A stretch of 48,561 nt of DNA from Nitrosopumilus sp. Nsub (GTDB taxonomy: Archaea; Thermoproteota; Nitrososphaeria; Nitrososphaerales; Nitrosopumilaceae), in contig NZ_LQMW01000018.1 in NCBI RefSeq assembly GCF_001541925.1, positions 1-48,561 on the forward strand, written 5' to 3'. Both the position numbers and the translations under genes were made by a program. Within the stretch, counting starts at the first letter, position 1, and each line of letters starts with the position of its first letter. This document shows positions 43,629 to 48,561 of the stretch, piece after piece. The notes beneath the pieces are model-generated. The model was given only the letters and a program-made list of their open reading frames with translations, was not told the DNA's origin and searched no databases.

Positions 43629-44593
43629 CTTTAACACAAAAATCAAAAGGCATCTATGTTGATGATTCATTTGATTCTACTACGTTTGATAGTATAGTTT
43701 TTGATTGTGATGGAGTATTAGTTGATATTACAAATTCTTATGATCAAACAATAGTTAAAACAACAAAATATGTTTTAGAAACTTTAGCAAAAATCAATGA
43801 CTCAATTAAAATAGATTTTAAAATTATTGATGGTTTTAAATCAACTGGAGGTTTTAATGATGAAGTTGATTTGACTTATGCTGCAATTCTTTCAATTGTT
43901 GCTGCAAAAAAATTAAACAAAGATCAAACTGAATTCATTAACCTGGTAATAAAAAATTCTGATTCAACAGGTATCAAATCTGTTGAAAATTTCTTAAAAA
44001 ATCAAACTGACATATCTGAAATAATTAAACAATTGTCTTATCCTGGTTCACATAAGGACAATATTTTATATCAAATATTTGATCAATTATTTTATGGACC
44101 AGAACTATATTCAAAATTATTTAATACTAAATCAAAATTTTCTGAACCAGGTTTAATTGAAAATGATATTGTAATTTTTAATAATCATTTATCTGATAAA
44201 TTGGAAAATAAATTTCACAAAAAAATTTCTATGGTCACTGGACGAGGTAAAGAATCCGTTAAATATTCGTTAAAAAATTTGCTTGATAAATTTGATCTAA
44301 AAAATTCAATGTTTTTAGAAGATGAACCAAGAGATCTTGCCAAACCTAATCCTCAATCCCTTGTGACCTCTATTACTGGGATGAACAGTACATCTTGTTT
44401 GTATGTGGGTGACTCTATGGAGGATTTTATTATGGCTAAAAAAGCGACAATTCTGGGCAATAAGACAACTTTTTGTGGAATAATTGGAACTAGTAAAAAT
44501 CCTGAGGAAAAATTACAATTATTTGAGCAAAATGAGGCTATTCTTGTCATTGACTCCATTGATTTACTACCAAAGGTATTAAATTTAGAATAA
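43625..44593 (+). CDS. HAD-superfamily phosphatase, candidate histidinol-phosphate phosphatase
   Basis: 322 residues. HAD motif I is VFDCDGVLVD (about 25-34, nucleophile and acid Asp), with a large helical cap (about 40-165), motif II in the SMVTGRGKES segment (Thr), motif III Lys in LAKPNP, and motif IV YVGDSMEDFIMA. It overlaps hisC by 4 bases and precedes hisB, so it is an integral operon member. The step from histidinol phosphate to histidinol has no other enzyme in the window, so that is its probable job. The assignment is inferred from context and is not proven by sequence. Confidence 0.78.
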   Translation: MTLTQKSKGIYVDDSFDSTTFDSIVFDCDGVLVDITNSYDQTIVKTTKYVLETLAKINDSIKIDFKIIDGFKSTGGFNDEVDLTYAAILSIVAAKKLNKDQTEFINLVIKNSDSTGIKSVENFLKNQTDISEIIKQLSYPGSHKDNILYQIFDQLFYGPELYSKLFNTKSKFSEPGLIENDIVIFNNHLSDKLENKFHKKISMVTGRGKESVKYSLKNLLDKFDLKNSMFLEDEPRDLAKPNPQSLVTSITGMNSTSCLYVGDSMEDFIMAKKATILGNKTTFCGIIGTSKNPEEKLQLFEQNEAILVIDSIDLLPKVLNLE

Positions 44594-44618
44594 ATCTATC
44601 AGATAATCTGTGAAAAAT

Positions 44619-45206
44619 ATGGCTCAAAGAAAAGCATCAGTTAATCGAAGTACAAAAGAAACTACTATTTCTGTATCTGTAAATCTTGATGGACAAGGAA
44701 AAACTAGTATCAAAACTGGAATTAATTTTGTTGATCACTTGATAACATCATTTGGAAAACACGGTATGATGGATCTTAAAGTAAATGCAAAATCTAATGA
44801 TGGTATTGAACACCACTTAATTGAAGATACTGCAATTACAATTGGTCAGGCAATTGATAAGGCATTAGGTTCTAGAAAAGGAATTACTAGGTTTAGCTAT
44901 GCTTCTGTTCCTATGGATGAATCTTTAGCTGAAGCATCTATTGATCTTGTAAAACGACCTTTTTCAAAATTGACTCTATCAATTAAACGAAGTAAAATTG
45001 AAAATGTATCTAAAGAAGACTTGGAACACTTTTTCCAATCACTGCTTCAAAATTTGAATAGCTGTATTCACCTTACTGTAAAGTATGGAGATAATGATCA
45101 CCACAAAGTTGAATCTGCAATCAAATCTTTGGCTGTAGCATTTAGATCTGCATCATCCTTTGATAAAAAACAAAAAGGAATTCCAAGTACAAAAGGTTCA
45201 ATGTGA
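44619..45206 (+). CDS. hisB: Imidazoleglycerol-phosphate dehydratase
   Basis: 195 residues from ATG 44619 (a GTG at 44610 is possible). Metal-binding motifs: [24 protein letters not shown] (HHxxED), and [16 protein letters not shown]. The repeat structure of the fold is complete. Monofunctional, without the bacterial HisB phosphatase half, consistent with a separate HAD gene before it. Confidence 0.95.
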   Translation: MAQRKASVNRSTKETTISVSVNLDGQGKTSIKTGINFVDHLITSFGKHGMMDLKVNAKSNDGIEHHLIEDTAITIGQAIDKALGSRKGITRFSYASVPMDESLAEASIDLVKRPFSKLTLSIKRSKIENVSKEDLEHFFQSLLQNLNSCIHLTVKYGDNDHHKVESAIKSLAVAFRSASSFDKKQKGIPSTKGSM

Positions 45207-45814
45207 TGGTAAATTTAGCAATCTTTGATTATGGCGCTGGAAATATTTTCAGCCTAAAAAATAGTCTAGAACAAGCTGGTGCATCAGTTGATGTGATCAC
45301 TTCTTTTGATAAACCAAATGTTTATTCAGGATTGTTGTTACCTGGTGTTGGAAATTTTGATCCTGCAATAAAGAGCATTAATGAAAATTCAAAAACTAAA
45401 TTTCATGATTATGTAAAAGAGGATACTCCTGTTTTAGGCATATGTTTAGGTATGGAAATGTTTTTTGAAAAAAGTGAAGAAGGGATTGAAAAAGGATTTA
45501 ATGTAATTGATGGTGAAATAGTCGTTTTACCCTCTACAATGAAAGTTCCTCACATGGGATGGAATAATTTAGAGATTAAAAAATCTGGAACTATTTTAGA
45601 AGGTGTTGATGATGGTTCATGGGTTTATTTTGTTCACTCTTATCGTGCAAAGCCTAAATTTGATGATGTAATAACTGCTGAATCTGATTATGGTGTTAAA
45701 GTTCCAGCAGTTGTTGAAAAAAATAATTTCTTTGGAACTCAATTTCATCCTGAAAAATCAGGAGATGTTGGAAAAATAATGATACAAAATTTTCTAAATG
45801 TGTGTAAAAAATGA
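45206..45814 (+). CDS. hisH: Imidazole glycerol phosphate synthase, glutaminase subunit
   Basis: Class I amidotransferase that supplies ammonia to HisF. 202 residues with IFDYGAGNIFSLKN, the oxyanion/nucleophile motif LGICLGMEMFFEKSEEG (catalytic Cys about residue 81), and FHPEKSGDVG with His-Glu of the triad. Start ATG 45206 in a TGATG overlap with hisB. Confidence 0.95.
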   Translation: MVNLAIFDYGAGNIFSLKNSLEQAGASVDVITSFDKPNVYSGLLLPGVGNFDPAIKSINENSKTKFHDYVKEDTPVLGICLGMEMFFEKSEEGIEKGFNVIDGEIVVLPSTMKVPHMGWNNLEIKKSGTILEGVDDGSWVYFVHSYRAKPKFDDVITAESDYGVKVPAVVEKNNFFGTQFHPEKSGDVGKIMIQNFLNVCKK

Positions 45815-46518
45815 AAGTTATTCCAGCTATTGATTTAATGAATGGGCAAGTTGTTAGACTCTACAAAGGTGATCCAAATCAAAAAACCGTTTACAGTGAT
45901 GATCCTATATCTATTGCTAAACAATGGGAAGATGCTGGTGCAGACTTGATTCATTTAGTTGATTTAGATGCTACTTTGGGACTGGGAACAAATTTTGAAT
46001 TGATTAAAAAAATTGTTTCTTCAGTATCAATTCCAGTAGAAATAGCAGGTGGCTTGCGTTCTGAATCATTAATTCTTGAAGCTTTAGAGATTGTTAATAG
46101 AGTTGTAATTGGAACTTTAGCGTTTAAGGAGCCTGAATTATTACAAAATTTACTTACCAAACTAGGACCTGAAAAAATTGTAATCTCAGTTGATCACAAA
46201 GATGGTATTATTGTTACACATGGATGGCAAAGTAATACTGATATTTCATTAATTGATTCTATGAAGGAATTTTTACACGTTGGCTTTACAGAATTTCTTT
46301 TAACTAATGTTAATCGTGATGGTACTTTGGAGGGTCCTGATCTGGAATTTCTAGAAGAGGCATGCAGTTTAGAAAAGGCAAATGTGATTGCAAGTGGTGG
46401 AATTTCAAACATTGATGATATTCCTAAAGTAAAACAAAAAAATGCCTGGGGTGTAATTTTGGGAAAAGCACTATACGAAAATAAAATTAGTATCAAGGAG
46501 ACAAAGAAATTATCATGA
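45811..46518 (+). CDS. hisA: ProFAR isomerase
   Basis: TIM-barrel isomerase, 235 residues. It opens [19 protein letters not shown] with catalytic Asp9; the second Asp is in [24 protein letters not shown] and [11 protein letters not shown] are phosphate-binding loops. Overlaps hisH and hisF by 4 bases each. Confidence 0.95.
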   Translation: MKVIPAIDLMNGQVVRLYKGDPNQKTVYSDDPISIAKQWEDAGADLIHLVDLDATLGLGTNFELIKKIVSSVSIPVEIAGGLRSESLILEALEIVNRVVIGTLAFKEPELLQNLLTKLGPEKIVISVDHKDGIIVTHGWQSNTDISLIDSMKEFLHVGFTEFLLTNVNRDGTLEGPDLEFLEEACSLEKANVIASGGISNIDDIPKVKQKNAWGVILGKALYENKISIKETKKLS

Positions 46519-47318
46519 CATTAACTAAGAGAATTATTCCATGTTTGGATGTAAAAAATGGTAGAGTCGTTAAAGGCCTAAATTTTGAATCCATAAAAGA
46601 TGCTGGAGATCCTGTGGAATTAGCTGCTAAATATAGTAATGAGGGTGCAGATGAATTAGTATTTCTTGATATTACAGCTTCTAATGAACAACGAGAAACA
46701 ATAAAGGAATTGGTACGAAAGGTTGCTTCTGTGATTAATATTCCATTTACTGTGGGTGGTGGTGTAAAATCAGTTGATGATGCACGAAATATTTTACTTA
46801 ATGGTGCAGACAAAGTTGGAATTAACACTGGTGCAATAAATAATCCTACAGTAATTACAGAATTGGCAGATCTCTTTGGCAGACAATGTGTAGTTGTCGC
46901 AATTGATGCTAAACGAAACTATTTGACAAAACCTGGTGTTACTCTGTTTGATGAAGGTAATGGAAAATTTTGGTTTGAGGTGTTTATTTTTGGTGGCAAA
47001 AAGGGAACTGGACTTGATGCCATTTCATGGGCAAAAAAAGCAGATTCTTTGGGAGCAGGTGAAATTTTACTTACTAGCATTGATGCTGATGGAACTAAAA
47101 ATGGATATGACATCACCTTGACAAAAGCAGTAGTTGATTCAGTTTCTATTCCAGTAATTGCTTCAGGTGGTTGTGGTGAGTCATCTCACATGGTAGATAT
47201 CTTTGAAAAGTCAGATGTAGATGCAGCTCTTGCAGCTACTATTTTTCATTACAATACACATGGCGTAAACGGTGTGAAAAAAGATTTAAGGGAAAAATTC
47301 ATTTCTGTAAGATTGTAA
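46515..47318 (+). CDS. hisF: Imidazole glycerol phosphate synthase, cyclase subunit
   Basis: TIM barrel that closes the imidazole ring and releases AICAR, in complex with HisH. 267 residues with [16 protein letters not shown] (catalytic Asp12 region), [27 protein letters not shown] (second Asp) and VIASGGCGE. This ends the overlapping run; hisI follows after the toxin-antitoxin genes. Confidence 0.96.
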   Translation: MTLTKRIIPCLDVKNGRVVKGLNFESIKDAGDPVELAAKYSNEGADELVFLDITASNEQRETIKELVRKVASVINIPFTVGGGVKSVDDARNILLNGADKVGINTGAINNPTVITELADLFGRQCVVVAIDAKRNYLTKPGVTLFDEGNGKFWFEVFIFGGKKGTGLDAISWAKKADSLGAGEILLTSIDADGTKNGYDITLTKAVVDSVSIPVIASGGCGESSHMVDIFEKSDVDAALAATIFHYNTHGVNGVKKDLREKFISVRL

Positions 47319-47342
47319 TTTTAAAAATCTAATACTGTAAAA

Positions 47343-47350
47343 TATTATAT
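47343..47350 (+). promoter_or_regulatory. TATA-like box of the RelBE pair
   Basis: TATTATAT centred about 30 bases before the antitoxin ATG at 47377. Two TAGTA-containing direct repeats follow, spaced 10 bases (47352-47357 ATAGTA and 47362-47367 TTAGTA), which could be a ribbon-helix-helix operator. It gives the TA pair its own promoter inside the his operon. Confidence 0.4.
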
Positions 47351-47376
47351 CATAGTACACCTTAGTATATTGTATT

Positions 47377-47601
47377 ATGAGCACAATGAAAATTTCACAT
47401 GAAACAAAACAACAGATTAGTAATTTTAGAAATTATCCAAAAGAGCCATTGGAACAAGTGGTAAAACGAATGATAGAAACATACGAGGATGATCTGATTT
47501 TGACTGATGATGATGTTAAAGGAATTCAAAAAAGCTTAGATGATCTTAAAGAGGGTAGAGTATATCATCATGAACAAATTAAAAAAGAACTTGGATTGTA
47601 A
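47377..47601 (+). CDS. RelB-like antitoxin, ribbon-helix-helix type
   Basis: 74 residues. The start STMKISHETKQQISNFRNY resembles the strand and first helix of a ribbon-helix-helix fold (KISHETK), followed by a helix PLEQVVKRMIETYED; the C-terminal part KSLDDLKEGRVYHHEQIKK is the toxin-wrapping tail seen in RelB-like antitoxins. It directly precedes the toxin gene with no gap. Confidence 0.72.
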   Translation: MSTMKISHETKQQISNFRNYPKEPLEQVVKRMIETYEDDLILTDDDVKGIQKSLDDLKEGRVYHHEQIKKELGL

Positions 47602-47853
47602 ATGTGGGAAATAATTTGGACTGCTGAGGCAAGAAAAAATATCAAAAAAATTGACAAAAAAAATCAAAAAAGAATTTTATTGTTACTTGATGAATGTATG
47701 GAAGATCCAATGACTAGAACGTCTCAATTGACAAACAGTTCCTATAGACGATTAAAGGTAGGTGATTATAGAGTAATAATGAATTTAATAAAAAATAAAA
47801 TGATCATTAACATAATTCGTGTGAGACATAGAAAAAATTCTTATAAATTTTAA
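47602..47853 (+). CDS. RelE/ParE-type toxin
   Basis: 83 residues of the RelE/ParE superfamily: WEIIWTAEARKNIKKIDKK, then SSYRRLKVGDYRVIMNLIKN and INIIRVRHRKNSYK. The VGDYRVI strand and terminal RVRHRK are hallmarks of RelE-like mRNA interferases. ATG directly follows the antitoxin stop. The target (ribosomal A site or gyrase) cannot be told from sequence. Confidence 0.85.
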   Translation: MWEIIWTAEARKNIKKIDKKNQKRILLLLDECMEDPMTRTSQLTNSSYRRLKVGDYRVIMNLIKNKMIINIIRVRHRKNSYKF

Positions 47854-47953
47854 ATCTTGTAAAAATAGAGTATACTTTTAATCTTAATGTATTTTTAATC
47901 AAACAAAATACTTCATCGCAGCTGTTATAATACATATCCTCAAAATACATTTT

Positions 47954-48280
47954 ATGAACAAATCTATTGATGAAATTGATTTTGAAAAAAGTGGTGGAAT
48001 TGTACCTGTAATTGTTCAAGATGCAAATACAAAAGATGTTTTAACCCTTGCTTATTCAAATAAGGAATCCTTAGAACTTGCAAAAAAAACTGGCAAATCA
48101 TGGTTTTGGAGTCGTTCAAGAAATAAGCTCTGGATGAAAGGTGAAGAATCTGGTAACACTCAAGAAATTAAAGAAATTTTAGTTGATTGTGATTTTGATG
48201 CAATAATCTATCTAGTTGAACCGTCAGGTCCAGCTTGTCACACTGGTGAAAAGATTTGTTTTCATCATGAATTAAAATAA
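47954..48280 (+). CDS. hisI: Phosphoribosyl-AMP cyclohydrolase
   Basis: Opens the purine ring of PR-AMP. 108 residues with GGIVPVIVQDANTKDVLTLAY, the metal-binding LVDCDFDAI, and PACHTGEKICFH; the three cysteine/His sites are intact. No HisE pyrophosphatase domain is fused and hisE is not nearby. It is separated from hisF by the RelBE pair, so it may have a promoter in the 100-base gap before it. Confidence 0.94.
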   Translation: MNKSIDEIDFEKSGGIVPVIVQDANTKDVLTLAYSNKESLELAKKTGKSWFWSRSRNKLWMKGEESGNTQEIKEILVDCDFDAIIYLVEPSGPACHTGEKICFHHELK

Positions 48281-48281
48281 T

Positions 48282-48561
48282 TTAGCAGACTGGTTCAAAT
48301 GTTCTTTCATCCCATGAAGCAGTTTGATTAACTATTTCAAAACTCATATCTGAATACTCTGTCCCAACAAATTGTACATTCCATGTACCTGTAAGTTCAT
48401 TTACTGTACATATTTTTTTCAATTCTGAAAGTTTTGGTTCAAAATACAAATTAAATTTTTCTTTTGATTGTCCATCAAATTTCATTGAAATATACTTTGT
48501 CCAACCATCACCATTTTCCATAGGTCGGAAAAATATCATTTCTCCTTTTTCATCTTGAGGC
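48282..48561 (-). CDS. Hypothetical protein, C-terminal part (runs off right edge)
   Basis: The frame is open from the right edge (no stop after 48282) and ends with CTVNELTGTWNVQFVGTEYS and a SWDERTFEPVC tail. Most of the visible part is beta-rich (SMKFDGQSKEKFNLYF) with aromatic residues. I recognise no family. An internal ATG at 48539 is in frame but the sequence before it (QDEKGE) is also coding-like, so the gene probably starts outside the window. It converges with hisI. Confidence 0.5.
   Translation of the reverse strand, partial: PQDEKGEMIFFRPMENGDGWTKYISMKFDGQSKEKFNLYFEPKLSELKKICTVNELTGTWNVQFVGTEYSDMSFEIVNQTASWDERTFEPVC

Noticed and set aside
1-48561. CRISPR array
   Set aside because: No regularly spaced direct repeats were seen; the only repeated units are the STT3 duplication and short operator repeats.

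Overview
The window looks like the chromosome of a low-GC ammonia-oxidising archaeon of the Nitrososphaerota (Nitrosopumilus/Nitrosarchaeum-like). The support is archaeal gene content: thermosome, S27e and L44e, Csl4 exosome subunit, Dph2, TiaS, an Orc1/Cdc6 initiator, an STT3/AglB oligosaccharyltransferase, class I HMG-CoA reductase, a late cobalamin pathway ending in CobY, and MptE-type pterin pyrophosphokinase. Many genes have a TATA-like box about 25 nt before the start codon, so leaderless transcripts are likely. Genes are tightly packed, often with 1-8 nt overlaps. Species identity is inferred from protein character only; no search was run.

Layout. 1-1.62 kb: a GC-richer block with a partial TPR-like gene and a bacterial-type biotin carboxylase, abutting an STT3 gene that has lost its 5' end; this looks like a foreign insertion, a rearrangement or an assembly chimera. 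1.7-5 kb: N-glycosylation and sugar transfer (STT3, GT2, small membrane protein). 5.1-10.6 kb: mtnA, a DUF59-PqqD fusion, an SDR protein, two small proteins, heme O synthase with an Lrp regulator, and aspartate-semialdehyde dehydrogenase. 10.6-14.8 kb: a cobalamin operon cobD-cbiP-cbiB-cobS-cobY in which cbiP lacks its amidotransferase domain. 14.8-31.6 kb: housekeeping (S27e/L44e, adenine deaminase, thermosome, ROK kinase, GuaA, pterin/folate pair, GuaB, prephenate dehydratase, Csl4, MDR dehydrogenase, TPR protein, Dph2, TiaS).

31.6-37.8 kb is the accessory part. An AT-rich intergenic stretch with a mini-ORB-like site precedes Orc1/Cdc6. It is followed by a MazF/AbrB toxin-antitoxin pair with a perfect 16-bp palindrome at its promoter, small orphan frames, a class II Fic protein whose promoter is flanked by matching 12-bp inverted repeats, a TrmB-like HTH fragment, a membrane-anchored coiled-coil protein with a NucS-like nuclease domain, and a decayed LAGLIDADG endonuclease next to an initiator tRNA-Met. 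This is the most likely place for an undescribed defence or conflict system.

37.9-48.6 kb: a PQQ-type sugar dehydrogenase, HMG-CoA reductase, and a nearly complete histidine operon hisG-D-C-(HAD phosphatase)-B-H-A-F, then a RelBE-type pair, then hisI. The HAD gene is a good candidate for the missing histidinol-phosphate phosphatase; hisE is not in the window. A partial gene runs off the right edge.
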